Positions 44,933 to 54,142 of a DNA stretch of 64,000 nt are shown piece by piece. The notes beneath the pieces are model-generated. The model was not told the DNA's origin. It saw only the letters and a program-made list of their open reading frames with translations, and searched no databases. Position 1 is the first letter of the stretch. Every line of letters begins with the position of its first letter. Source of the DNA: Vacuolonema iberomarrocanum LEGE 07170 (GTDB lineage: Bacteria; Cyanobacteriota; Cyanobacteriia; Elainellales; Elainellaceae); assembly GCA_015207365.1 (NCBI GenBank), contig JADEXA010000031.1:18921-82920 (forward strand), written 5' to 3'. The translations under genes and the position numbers were made by a program.

Positions 44933-45777
44933 AGTAGTAGCGCGTCCAGGCTCAATGAGTGGGTAAGTTCTTCGCATTGAGAGCACCCATGAGTAACCCT
45001 AACATCAAGCACAAAATCGGTCTGAGCGAAGCCCAACGCCAGCGTCTCAAGGACATCAGCCGGAATGGGTCGGCTCCAGCCAAGAAAATCTTGCATGCGC
45101 GGATTCTGCTCATGGCCGATCAAACCCATGTTGAGGGGCGTTGGAGCGATGTTCAGATTAGTGAGGCTGTTGGGCTCCACGTTAATAAGTAGCTCGGCAT
45201 GATGAAAACCCAGACCCTAAAAACCTGTGCCGCCCGCAGCGCGGGCGGCACAGGTTTTTAGGGTTTTAGGTTTAATTGCACCTGCCAACTTACCGTAGCG
45301 CGCATTCGCAAACGCTTTGTCCTCGAAGGCGAAGCCCCAGCTCTGAATCGACGACCACGCGCTCTGCCGCCAGTTCCGCCTAAATTAGACGGTGAGCACC
45401 CCGCGCATCTGGTGGCCATCTGTTGCTCAGACCCGCCTCAAGGTCGGATTCGCTGGCCCCTCACTCTCTTGGTCAACGAACTCAAACAGCGTGGTATTGT
45501 CACCGAAATTAGTCGAGAAACCGTGCGGCAGAGTCTAAAAAAAATCAATTATGCTCTTGGAACAAGCAGCGGTACTGCCTTCCCGAAAAGGGTATTGAGT
45601 CAACCATGCCTCGACCAGCGGATTCCCGATGACGCCCCGATGACGCAAGAATTACAAGCGTGGCAAGCGGAGCGCAATGCGGCTCAGGCGACAGTGACGT
45701 GGCAGTTCTCAACGGCCGATGCCCGCATAAAATTGCATCATCTTTACCCATCATTTTAGCCTGGACGCGCTACTACT
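44933..45777 (+). mobile_element. IS630-family relic with internal deletion and nested MITE
   Basis: Perfect 20-bp inverted ends (AGTAGTAGCGCGTCCAGGCT and complement) bound a broken transposase. The N-terminal helix-turn-helix part starts near 44989 (IGLSEAQRQRLKDISRNG..AKKILHARILL). It is split by a MITE at 45188-45290 and resumes at VARIRKRFVLEGEAPALNRRP through ETVRQSLKK near 45540. It then jumps to the C-terminal end (CLDQRIPDDAPMTQELQAW ... LHHLYPSF). The DDE catalytic core, about 200 codons, is deleted, so it cannot move by itself. Confidence 0.92.
45188..45290. mobile_element. 103-bp TA-flanked MITE (family T1), copy 4, inverted
   Basis: Reverse orientation relative to copies 1-3. TA at 45186-45187 and 45291-45292. 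Deleting the element and one TA restores the transposase frame HVNTVARIRKRF, which is proof of insertion with TA duplication. Confidence 0.95.
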
Positions 45778-45795
45778 TTGCTTTTGGGGACTGCC

Positions 45796-46428
45796 TTACT
45801 CGGTGGCTTCTGCAACCGCTAAACGAAAACCTAGTGCGACAAGAGCCGCGCCTGTCAAGCGCTCTAGCCAATGCGAGAAAGATAAAATGCGATTTTTCAA
45901 GGTTTGCTGTGAAATAACCACGGCCACTATCGAAAACCAGGTTAAGGCAAGGACGGCAACCGTCAGGCCATAGGCTGCTTGTATCAGCATTGGCGTTGAA
46001 GGGCGCACGATCTGAGTAAACAGCGCCAGGAAAAATAAGGTGGCCTTGGGGTTTAGCAAGTTACCCAAAAGGCCGATCCGAAAGGCGACCCACGGTTGAA
46101 TCTGGCGTTTTGGCTCAGCAATTTTGGCAGATGCGACAACCCGTTTGGTGGTCAATGACTTAATGCCGATGTAAATCAGATAAGCGGCTCCCAGCCATTT
46201 CAAAGCATTGAAAAGCAGAATTGACTTAGAAATGACGGCACCAATACCAATTAAGGAGTATGTGGCATGAATCAAGTTACCCGCACCAACTCCTATCGCC
46301 GTGTAGATTCCGGCTTGGCGGGAATAGACCAAGCTACTCCGCAGGGTCAGCATAAAGTCGGGGCCAGGGGTGATGACGGCAATCAGGCTGACAACGAAGA
46401 TCGTGAGCCAAGCGGAGAAAGTTTCCAT
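45796..46428 (-). CDS. LysE/RhtB family amino-acid exporter
   Basis: This 210-aa membrane protein has about six hydrophobic segments. The family signature ITPGPDFMLTLRSSL comes after the first helix, GVGAGNLIHATYSLIG in the second, and GLLGNLLNPKATLFFLALF in the middle, with a conserved Asn-Pro-Lys. LysE-type carriers export amino acids or related small molecules. The specific substrate is unknown. Downstream is the IS630 relic; upstream is a palindromic element. Confidence 0.92.
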   Translation of the reverse strand: METFSAWLTIFVVSLIAVITPGPDFMLTLRSSLVYSRQAGIYTAIGVGAGNLIHATYSLIGIGAVISKSILLFNALKWLGAAYLIYIGIKSLTTKRVVASAKIAEPKRQIQPWVAFRIGLLGNLLNPKATLFFLALFTQIVRPSTPMLIQAAYGLTVAVLALTWFSIVAVVISQQTLKNRILSFSHWLERLTGAALVALGFRLAVAEATE

Positions 46429-46526
46429 AGGCTTGCCATCCCTTGTGCGTAAAGGTTATTGGAAGGCTAGCATGGCTAACCCGCGCTCTTGCCATCTACG
46501 ATGACAACCTTAACGGATTTGATATT

Positions 46527-46629
46527 AGGACAAGACAAAAAATCGAACTCAGCTAAAGCCCTTGATTTTGTGTGGCACGGGCATCGCCTGCGCCACACAA
46601 AATCAAGGGCTTTAGCCGGGTTTTGTCCT
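46527..46629. repeat. palindromic element with AGGACAA ends
   Basis: Arms GCTAAAGCCCTTGATTTTGTG and complement surround a small GC-rich centre. The ends are AGGACAAGAC and TTTTGTCCT. The bases just outside the left end (GGATTTGATATTA) equal the outer end of element P2, so one may have inserted beside the other. Confidence 0.7.
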
Positions 46630-46767
46630 GGGCTCAAGGGCTAGATATAGGGACATTTTTCTAGAAAAAGTTCATCTTTGCGCTATAGATGAGTGATACA
46701 TTTAGCGGCAAATTCGCTACGCTATGAAGTCAGTTCTGGGAAGTCAGTTGTGGAGTGTTGTTCTGGG

Positions 46768-47697
46768 ATGAAGGATTCACAGGTGGTCTCGAAATTGTCG
46801 CAGATGCAGTCAGGCAAAGTTGCACGGGTTCAAATAGGGGGCGGGCGATCGCCTTGCTCTCTACGGGGTCGCCGATCGCCGTTGCGCTGGTCGTTAGGGC
46901 TTTTGGCGGCATTAGTGCCGCTGGCGATCGCCCCCTCAAGTACGGCGCAACAGGTGATTGATGGTTTACCCCCTGCTCCTTTGCCCCCAGCGCAACCTCA
47001 GGTTGCCCCTGGCACTTCGCCATCAGTGACGGTACCTCCGCCAAGTGTGCAGCAAGCACCTGCGGCCCCGTCCTACGTTGTTGTGGTGGAAGGGAACAGC
47101 CCTCTCCTCCTCTCACAAGTACAGCAGATTGAGCCAGGAGCGAGTCTGGTTCCTATCGATAATCAAGAGTTGATTCAAGCGGGAGCTTTCTCCACCGAGG
47201 ATGAGGCGGTGGAACAGGTGCGGCAGTTAGCAGGGCGGGGCATCGGAGCACGCATCGTAGCCACTACCCCTGTTGCCCAACCCCAAGCGGTGGCGGCGGA
47301 ACCGGTCGGGCAAGCGGAGCAGGTGGATGGCTTCCCCTTGCCCGATTTACCCCCGGCTCCGATTCCGCGCGAAATTCAATTTGAGTCTGATCCACCTGAA
47401 TTTGATGACCTGGAGCCTTCGCCCTCGTTGCTGGATGGTGACGATGACTTTGATGATGAGCCCGAACGCGCCTATTACATTGTGATTCCGGCTGACGATA
47501 GCGCATTGCCCGACATCAGCGAGCAGGTGATTCGCCTCGCCTATGGCTTCCGCATGAGCCGCATGGTGACAGAGCGTGACTCGCGCCTGGGTTCCCATGT
47601 GCTGGTCGGCCCTTTCAGTGGACGGGGTGCGGCGGAGCGCTGGAACGATTATTTCCGCGACTTCGGGATGAACTCTCGCGTTTACTTCGAACGGTAG
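46768..47697 (+). CDS. SPOR-domain-like secreted protein
   Basis: This protein of about 309 aa has a late hydrophobic segment (LGLLAALVPLAIAPSSTAQQ) that looks like a signal peptide after a basic lead. A Pro-rich linker follows. A first SPOR-like beta-alpha unit has LVPIDNQELIQAGAFSTEDEAVEQVRQL. After an acidic linker (LLDGDDDFDDEPE) a second has YYIVIPADDS ... SHVLVGPFSGRGAAERWNDYF. SPOR domains bind denuded peptidoglycan at division sites. ATG 46768 is used; a GTG at 46693 would extend it. Confidence 0.85.
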   Translation: MKDSQVVSKLSQMQSGKVARVQIGGGRSPCSLRGRRSPLRWSLGLLAALVPLAIAPSSTAQQVIDGLPPAPLPPAQPQVAPGTSPSVTVPPPSVQQAPAAPSYVVVVEGNSPLLLSQVQQIEPGASLVPIDNQELIQAGAFSTEDEAVEQVRQLAGRGIGARIVATTPVAQPQAVAAEPVGQAEQVDGFPLPDLPPAPIPREIQFESDPPEFDDLEPSPSLLDGDDDFDDEPERAYYIVIPADDSALPDISEQVIRLAYGFRMSRMVTERDSRLGSHVLVGPFSGRGAAERWNDYFRDFGMNSRVYFER

Positions 47698-47791
47698 ACG
47701 ACCAGAATTGCAAGAGGATTGGAGAGTGAATGATAGATGGCGCGACTCCCCAGCCGACTAAAATCCAAGCGTTAAAATTCACAATTGCACT

Positions 47792-49354
47792 ATGGCGATC
47801 GCCCCTTCAGAACGCAGCGCACACCTTGAGCAGTTTGTGGTAACGGCCAAGCAGATGCGGGCGATCGAATCGCGAGTCTTTCAAGCGGGAATGCCTGTCG
47901 CGGCATTGATGGAGAAAGTTGCTGGGCTCATTACCCAACGCCTGCTTGAGCAATGGCCCGATCGCACGACAGGCTTTGGCATCATTGTTGGGCCTGGGCA
48001 CAACGGTGGCGATGCCCTGGTCGTGGCACGGGAGCTGCATTTTCGTGGCTATGGGGTCAAGGTATTGTGCCCGCTGCTCAGCAAGTTGAAAGACTTAACC
48101 GATAGCCATGCTCACTATGCGGTGTCGCTCGGCATTCCATTCGTCGCAGCTACGGACGATTTGGCGGATTGTGATGTTCTGCTGGATGGCTTGTTTGGCT
48201 TTGGGTTGACGCGATCGCTCACCAACGACCTCGCCGCCCTGGTCAACACCATTAATCAATGGTCGATACCTGTCATTAGCATCGATATTGCTTCGGGTTT
48301 GCATACGGATACGGGAGAGGTACTAGGCACCGCCGTTCGAGCGTCGCAGACCCTTTGCCTGGGTTTGTGGAAACGTGCCTTTTTACAAGAGGTGGCGCTG
48401 GATTGGCTGGGCGAGGCAGAACTCGTTGATTTTGGCCTTCCCTTGGCAGATATTCAGGCGGTGATAGGAGAGCCACAGGAGGTGAGAATCACCGATCAGG
48501 CCATGATCGCCGCGCTGCCTTTGCCCCGTGCAGCCAACACCCACAAGTACAAGCAAGGGCACTTGCTGGTTATCGCTGGGTCGCAGCAATACCCTGGAGC
48601 CGCCATCATGACCGCCCTGGCCGCCCGTGCTAGTGGCGTCGGCATGCTGACGGTGGCGGTGCCCGCCACGCTGCAACCGCTGGTCAGTGCTCAGGTGCCC
48701 GATGCTCTGGTGCTGCGCCTTCCCGAAAACGACGCCGGGGTGATGACCCATCTGCCCGATGCCGTGGATGGGTCTCGATACACCGCGATCGCCTTTGGCC
48801 CTGGCGTCACCCCCAACGCCGTGGATGTCGCCCGCCGGGTGATGGAGAGCGATCGCCCGTTGGTCATCGATGCCGATGGCTTGAACATTCTCGCCAGCGA
48901 CCTGGGGCTGGATGGGTTGGCTAACCGTTCGGATCCAGCGATTCTCACCCCTCACCTGGGGGAGTTTCGGCGGCTGTTCCCCGACATCGACGCTGGCGAT
49001 CGCATCGAACAAGTGCGCACGGCGGCCCAACGCTGCGGAGCCATTGTGCTGCTGAAGGGGGCGCGGGTGGCGATCGCCGACCCGCAGTCTGGACATGTTT
49101 GGCTAAACCCGAGTAGCACATCGGCTCTGGCGCGAGGCGGCAGTGGCGATATTTTGACAGGATTGTTGGGTGGCCTCCTGGCTCAGGGGACGTTACGGGG
49201 AACCTCGCCCACGACCATCACCCAGAATGCGGTGTGGTGGCATGCTCAAGCGGGGCGCTATGCCGCTCGCGATCGCACGGAATTGGGCGTTGATGCTATA
49301 ACCCTAGCTAACACTCTTATCCCCGCGCTGCAATGGAAACTGGCTTTACCCTAG
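47792..49354 (+). CDS. nnr: bifunctional NAD(P)H-hydrate epimerase/dehydratase
   Basis: This 520-aa repair enzyme has an N-terminal YjeF-N epimerase domain (about 1-215; MRAIESRVFQAGMPVAALMEK, GPGHNGGDALVVAREL, DGLFGFGLTR). A C-terminal ADP/ATP-dependent NAD(P)H-hydrate dehydratase domain follows (HKYKQGHLLVIAGSQQYPGAA, LTPHLGEFRRLF, the ribokinase-like GGSGDILTGLLGGLLAQG). It converts damaged NAD(P)HX back to NAD(P)H. The next gene overlaps its last 22 bases, indicating co-translation. Confidence 0.96.
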   Translation: MAIAPSERSAHLEQFVVTAKQMRAIESRVFQAGMPVAALMEKVAGLITQRLLEQWPDRTTGFGIIVGPGHNGGDALVVARELHFRGYGVKVLCPLLSKLKDLTDSHAHYAVSLGIPFVAATDDLADCDVLLDGLFGFGLTRSLTNDLAALVNTINQWSIPVISIDIASGLHTDTGEVLGTAVRASQTLCLGLWKRAFLQEVALDWLGEAELVDFGLPLADIQAVIGEPQEVRITDQAMIAALPLPRAANTHKYKQGHLLVIAGSQQYPGAAIMTALAARASGVGMLTVAVPATLQPLVSAQVPDALVLRLPENDAGVMTHLPDAVDGSRYTAIAFGPGVTPNAVDVARRVMESDRPLVIDADGLNILASDLGLDGLANRSDPAILTPHLGEFRRLFPDIDAGDRIEQVRTAAQRCGAIVLLKGARVAIADPQSGHVWLNPSSTSALARGGSGDILTGLLGGLLAQGTLRGTSPTTITQNAVWWHAQAGRYAARDRTELGVDAITLANTLIPALQWKLALP

Positions 49355-50097
49355 ATTTTGGTCAGAGTAGAACCGCTCGCATCGTTCAACCTCAGACAGA
49401 AGCTGATTTACCTGCTGCCTTTGCGTTTCTTGAATTGCCGCGCCCCTTGCCAGTGCTGGTGCTAATTGGTGGTGCCAGTCGCCTCTCCCAATCCGATCAA
49501 CGGTTGGTGCGATCGCTCTTCATCCAAGTGCTGGCTCCCCTAGCTCAAACCCTGAATGCGATCGTCATCGATGGCGGCACTGACGTCGGCATTATGCAAA
49601 TGATGGGACGGGCTCGCCACAAGAGTCGTACCACCTTTGCGTTGCTTGGTATTGCCCCCGTTGGCTGTGTCGCCCTGCCCGACCAGGCACTGCTCAACGA
49701 CGACATGGCATACCTGGAACCGCACCATACCCATTTTCTGCTCATTCCTGGCAATCAATGGGGAGACGAGGCGTCATGGATTGCCCGAGTGGCTAGCGTT
49801 CTTGCCCAGGAGCAGCCATCCGTCACAATTTTGATTAACGGCGGCGAAATCAGTTGGCTAGATGCCCAAGAAAATGTGGATGAAGGTCGCCCGTTGATTA
49901 CGATTGCTGGCAGTGGCCGCACCGCCGATGCCCTCGCCGCCGCTCTGGACGGTAAAGTCACCGATCCCCGTGCCCAGCCCATCCTCGCATCTGGCTTGCT
50001 TCAGGCGATCGCGTTGGAGCATTGCGATCGCCTCACCCAGGCCATTCAGCAAATCCTCACCACACCCACCGCTCCGGACCCGTTGGAAACGTTGTAG
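49333..50097 (+). CDS. LSDAT/SLOG-domain protein (TRPM-like SLOG, prokaryotic)
   Basis: This 254-aa protein looks like the prokaryotic LSDAT (SLOG in TRPM) family, Rossmann-like domains predicted to bind nucleotide-derived ligands. Motifs are LPVLVLIGGASRLSQSDQ, VIDGGTDVGIMQMMGRAR, FLLIPGNQWGDEASWI and ILINGGEISWLDAQENV with ITIAGSGRTADALA. Its ATG lies within the end of nnr in another frame, so it is probably translated with it. Binding an NAD(P)-related molecule is therefore a reasonable guess. Confidence 0.82.
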   Translation: METGFTLDFGQSRTARIVQPQTEADLPAAFAFLELPRPLPVLVLIGGASRLSQSDQRLVRSLFIQVLAPLAQTLNAIVIDGGTDVGIMQMMGRARHKSRTTFALLGIAPVGCVALPDQALLNDDMAYLEPHHTHFLLIPGNQWGDEASWIARVASVLAQEQPSVTILINGGEISWLDAQENVDEGRPLITIAGSGRTADALAAALDGKVTDPRAQPILASGLLQAIALEHCDRLTQAIQQILTTPTAPDPLETL

Positions 50098-50250
50098 GTT
50101 TTGTCCTGCACTCAACGTTTGCCCTCAAAACGGCTTCAGCTATTTCCATCTTTCGCGTCCGAAATGACCTCTATGATTGTGTAGCCTATACTGCTCACAT
50201 CCTCGGGCAATTCTCTTTATACTCTCCAATAATTTTCAGGTGCAAATGCT

Positions 50251-51894
50251 ATGGAAAACCCCTTCAAGCATCTCAAAGAGAAATTCTCCGCCATGCGTGC
50301 GGATTTAGCGCCCGATACGCTGGAACACGCCAAAGAAGAGCTTCAGGTCTGGCTCCGCGACAACTATGCAACCCTCGCAGGGAAAAAAGCGGGTGCAGAA
50401 TTCAACGGCACCTTGATGCAAGGGTTTCACTGGTATATCCCTGCCGATGGAAACCACTGGAATCGGTTGAAAGATGAAGCCCAGTCGCTTGCCAAAGCCG
50501 GTATCACCGCCCTCTGGTTTCCTCCGGCTTACAAGGGAATTGGGGGTGGTTTTGATGTGGGGTATGGGATCTACGACCTGTTTGACCTGGGTGAATTCCC
50601 TCAGAAGGGCGCCACTCCGACAAAATACGGCACTAAGGACGAATATGTGGCGGCGGTTCAGGCTTGCCGCCAGGCTGGCATCAATGTTTATGCTGACGTT
50701 GTGTTTAATCACAAAATGGCCGCAGATTTTGAGGAAGAATTTGAGGCGACTCCGTTTGATCCCAACGATCGCCTCCGGCCATTAGGCGATCCTCGCATGA
50801 TTAAATCCTGGACAGGCTACAACTTTCCGGAGCGAGGCGACAAGTATTCCAGCATGAAGTGGCATTGGTATCACTTTGATGCGGTGGACTACAACAGCGC
50901 CGACCCTAACTTCAAGGCGGTCTGGCAAATACAGGGCAAGAGTTTTGACAACAAAGTTGCCTTAGAGCGTGGCAATTTCGACTACCTGATGGGAGCCGAC
51001 CTGGATATGGATCATCCAGAAGTGCGCGGAGAGCTGAAATATTGGGGACAATGGCTACTCGATACCGTAGGCGTCGATGGCTTCCGCTTGGATGCGATTA
51101 AACACATCAACGGGGACTTCTTCAACGATTGGCTGGATCATCTAGAGCATCATGCCAATCGCGACCTTTTCTGTGTTGGGGAATATTGGAGCTACGACTT
51201 TGGGGCGTTGAGCTGGTATATCGGCAATGCGGGAGGTCGGATGAACCTGTTCGATGCCCCGCTGCACCACAACTTCCACATCGCCAGCAAATCGGGTGGG
51301 CACTACGACATGCGCCGCATTTTCGATGGCACGCTGATGAAAGATCTGCCCCTGTTTGCGGTGACGTTGGTGGAAAATCACGACACCCAACCCCTACAAG
51401 CGTTGGAAGCAGTCGTGGAATCTTGGTTCAAGCCCCTTGCCTATGCCATTATTCTGTTGCGGGCGGAGGGCTATCCCTGCATTTTTTATGCCGATTACTA
51501 CGGAGCGCATTATCGGGACAATGGACGGGATGGCAATGAGTACGAAATCTGGATGGATTCCCACAAAGAGATCATCGATCGCCTCTTATTCGCCCGCCAG
51601 CACTTTGCCTACGGCCCGCAGTATGACTACCTCGACCACTTCAACACCCTTGGCTGGACGCGCCTGGGGACAGAAGAGCACCCCAGCGCCATGGCCGTCA
51701 TCCTCAGCGATGGGCCAGAAGGGCACAAGTGGATGGAAGTGGGCAAGCCCAACACCCAGTTCTATGACATCACGGGGCATATTAAGCAGCCGATTCAAAC
51801 CAACGAGTGGGGGTGGGGTGAGTTTCGGTGCAATGGGGGCTCGGTTTCCGTTTGGGTGCAGGAAGACCCCATTTTGAAGACACTGCTCCTGTAG
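50251..51894 (+). CDS. alpha-amylase, GH13
   Basis: This 547-aa cytoplasmic-type enzyme of glycoside hydrolase family 13 has no signal peptide. The first 50 residues are a helical extension (HLKEKFSAMRADLAPDTLE). Catalytic regions are GINVYADVVFNHK (region I), DGFRLDAIKHI with the nucleophile Asp (II), LFCVGEYWSYD with the acid Glu (III) and LVENHDTQPLQAL with the stabilising Asp (IV). It cuts alpha-1,4-glucan, fitting glycogen turnover. ATG at 50251. Confidence 0.95.
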   Translation: MENPFKHLKEKFSAMRADLAPDTLEHAKEELQVWLRDNYATLAGKKAGAEFNGTLMQGFHWYIPADGNHWNRLKDEAQSLAKAGITALWFPPAYKGIGGGFDVGYGIYDLFDLGEFPQKGATPTKYGTKDEYVAAVQACRQAGINVYADVVFNHKMAADFEEEFEATPFDPNDRLRPLGDPRMIKSWTGYNFPERGDKYSSMKWHWYHFDAVDYNSADPNFKAVWQIQGKSFDNKVALERGNFDYLMGADLDMDHPEVRGELKYWGQWLLDTVGVDGFRLDAIKHINGDFFNDWLDHLEHHANRDLFCVGEYWSYDFGALSWYIGNAGGRMNLFDAPLHHNFHIASKSGGHYDMRRIFDGTLMKDLPLFAVTLVENHDTQPLQALEAVVESWFKPLAYAIILLRAEGYPCIFYADYYGAHYRDNGRDGNEYEIWMDSHKEIIDRLLFARQHFAYGPQYDYLDHFNTLGWTRLGTEEHPSAMAVILSDGPEGHKWMEVGKPNTQFYDITGHIKQPIQTNEWGWGEFRCNGGSVSVWVQEDPILKTLLL

Positions 51895-51916
51895 CCAAAC
51901 GCTTGAGACGAGCAGG

Positions 51917-51994
51917 TTGTAGATTGGGTTGAAAAACGTGAAATCCAACAGCAGTAGGAGATTTGTTGGATTCCATAGGCGCTCAATCCAACCT
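51917..51994. repeat. intergenic hairpin repeat (TTGGGTTGA..ATCCAAC type)
   Basis: GTAGATTGGGTTGAAAAACG, AAATCCAACA and then TGTTGGATT..GCTCAATCCAACCT form nested inverted pairs. This is the common cyanobacterial GGGTTGAGG..AAACCCA repeat type. A short relative lies at 61396-61430. Confidence 0.65.
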
Positions 51995-52044
51995 GATATA
52001 GGCTAAACCGAGTGTCAGGTGAACATCGCCCACTAGCTCCTGGG

Positions 52045-52710
52045 CTAGTCACTCAGATACCGCTGGGCTTCTCCAGCCACCGCATCACTCGCGTCAGCCG
52101 TCAGGGTTTGGAGGGTTGCTTGCGCTCCGGGTTGGTTGCGAAGCCGCCCGAGGGCTTGCACGACGCGATAGCGCAACTGCCAGTCGTCGCTTTCGGCAAA
52201 GGGTTCGAGGAGGGCAACAGCACGCGGATCCTGCAGTTCGCCCAGGGCCCCCACAGCCGCTGTCCGCACCAGTTCGTTTTCCGACTGAATGGCCTCCTGG
52301 AGCAGGTCAAAGCCACGGGGGTCACCCATCTCGCCTAGCGCCGCAACAATGCTGAATTGCAACAGCCATTCGTCAGTTTGGTGATAAAGGCTAGACAAGT
52401 CGTCGAAGGCTTCCGTGAGTTTCAGGGCAGAGAGCGCATCCGCCGCGGCTGCCTTGACATCCGTTTCTGGGTCATTGAGGAGGCGATCGCGCAGTAGCTC
52501 CAACGATGCCTGCAAGTCTTGAGTCCCCAGAGACGCAATTTGGCTGACCGCTGCGTAGCGCACCCGCACATGGCTATCGGTAACGGCAGGTTTGATCATC
52601 TCGAAAGCGATCGCCGGATCCAGTTGGCGTAGGTGATTCACCCCTCTCAACCGATCCCCAAAATCCTCACTTTCCAGCAATGCTCGAACGGATTCTGGCG
52701 TCACACTCAT
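52045..52710 (-). CDS. nblB: HEAT-repeat protein, NblB-like
   Basis: This 221-aa protein is built almost wholly of HEAT/PBS-lyase repeats (for example DSHVRVRYAAVSQIASLG, ETDVKAAAADALSAL, NELVRTAAVGALGELQD, DWQLRYRVVQALGRL). Length and repeat order fit NblB, related to phycobilin lyases CpcE/F and needed for phycobilisome breakdown under stress in some cyanobacteria. Without a neighbour such as nblA the specific role is inferred. CpcE/PecE-type lyase subunits are alternatives. Confidence 0.8.
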   Translation of the reverse strand: MSVTPESVRALLESEDFGDRLRGVNHLRQLDPAIAFEMIKPAVTDSHVRVRYAAVSQIASLGTQDLQASLELLRDRLLNDPETDVKAAAADALSALKLTEAFDDLSSLYHQTDEWLLQFSIVAALGEMGDPRGFDLLQEAIQSENELVRTAAVGALGELQDPRAVALLEPFAESDDWQLRYRVVQALGRLRNQPGAQATLQTLTADASDAVAGEAQRYLSD

Positions 52711-52920
52711 GATTTAATCCCTCCTGCGCCTCAGTCGACACAAATCAGTACAAGTTGCGTTTAATAAATCGAAAACAAGCCAAATAAATACCTGCCAGAG
52801 GCAGGTCGATTCTATGGGGAGTCTTTAGTCTTCTGCCTCACAGGCGCATCACTCAGGGATCGAGCCAGGTGAGCCGTCGCCGAGAACGAGCTTAGGGCGA
52901 TCGCACATCCGACCTTTGCC

Positions 52921-53394
52921 CTACATCGTGGCCGCCATGTGCCGGATGATATCGCCCCGTGTGAGAATGCCCACCAGGCGATCGTCTTCTAGAACTAGCA
53001 CCCGATGCACATTCCGCTCATGCATTAACTGAGCCGCATCCTTGAGCGTACCGTCGGGTTTTACCGTCACTAAATCTTTCTGTCGAGCCGCGCGCGTCAT
53101 CACTTCGCCCACCGTCTGTCCCAGCGCTTTGTGTAGTTCTCGCTCGTAACGCTGCGGATTTTCTAGATAGATCACACTATCCAGCACCATGACGTAGGCA
53201 GGCGGTGTTACCCCTGACTCCTGCCACATCAAATCGCCTTCCGAAATCACGCCGACCAGTTTCCCGTCGTCATCCTGCACCGGCAAGCCACTGATTTGCT
53301 TGTCTGCCAGAATCTTGATGGCATCTCTTATAGGAGTGTCCGGAGTCACCACAATCGGATCGCGGCTCATGACTTCGGCAACTGTTGTTGTCAT
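52921..53394 (-). CDS. CBS-pair domain protein
   Basis: This 157-aa protein consists of two CBS motifs (MSRDPIVVTPDTPIRDAIKI with ISGLPVQDDDGKLVGVISEG; MTRAARQKDLVTVKPDGTLK with NVHRVLVLEDDRLVGILTRG). A linker of about 35 residues lies between them. Stand-alone CBS proteins sense adenine nucleotides and modulate partners such as thioredoxin. The partner is unknown. It is divergent from a 750-bp gap. Confidence 0.93.
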   Translation of the reverse strand: MTTTVAEVMSRDPIVVTPDTPIRDAIKILADKQISGLPVQDDDGKLVGVISEGDLMWQESGVTPPAYVMVLDSVIYLENPQRYERELHKALGQTVGEVMTRAARQKDLVTVKPDGTLKDAAQLMHERNVHRVLVLEDDRLVGILTRGDIIRHMAATM

Positions 53395-54142
53395 AGGTGT
53401 TTACGTTTTGAATGTTACTAAACTGTCGATGTGTTAAACCGTATACGCCTTATTGTAGAGAATCTCGACGTTCAGGCGGAACGGCTTTACAGCTTGTTAC
53501 ATGGAACCAGAAAGCCCGAAAGTTTATCTTGTTTTAAGGTTTTGCGTGAGTGCGGGGTCACAGCCTTAGATCCATCCACGCATTTGGAAATAAACTGTTT
53601 TCTGTAGCAAACTATCTCAACCTATGCCTAACAAAGCTCTGTCAAATTATTGCAAATAGTTTCACTGTCCCGATTTCGCAATCCGAGAAGTCATCTCCCT
53701 CGTTATGCTTATAGAACAAGACATAATCACTTTGGGATCAAGCGGAAGCCGTCGATATACCAGGGCAAGTTATTGATTCATTAACTTGGGCGGGGGGGAA
53801 GAACCATCGCCCTTTTCTTGGTTTCAAGAATAAATTTTGTTCTTAGAATCAAAACTGCTCTTCTCCAGAAATCAAATCGGTTCTCAAAACTATTTCAAAC
53901 GGATTAGGTCTTGAATTAGGGATGCATTCAGGTCATGGCATCTACCTTGCTCTCCGCTTTACCTCACAATCTGTTACGGATTGGCCAAATCTGCCTAACG
54001 TTCAGCTTTAGGGCAGATGTTATTTTCAGAATACCTTGAGGCCAATCTTTAACTATCTGTAGGGGAATTTAGTAACCGTAGGGTCTGGCCGTAGGTTTTA
54101 GAGGGAGTAGTGTACCGACATACAGAATAATGATGAGGAACA
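53395..54142. other. 748-bp stretch with a possible small RNA
   Basis: No protein gene is supported. On the plus strand, about 53778-53822, two hairpins stand in a row: AAGTTATTGATTCATTAACTT, then GGGCG..CGCCC followed by TTTTCTT. The second has the form of an intrinsic terminator with no gene before it. A TATAGA-like box sits near 53710. Together they suggest a small RNA of roughly 100 bases. The rest is presumed promoter of the cyclic-nucleotide-binding gene. Confidence 0.3.
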
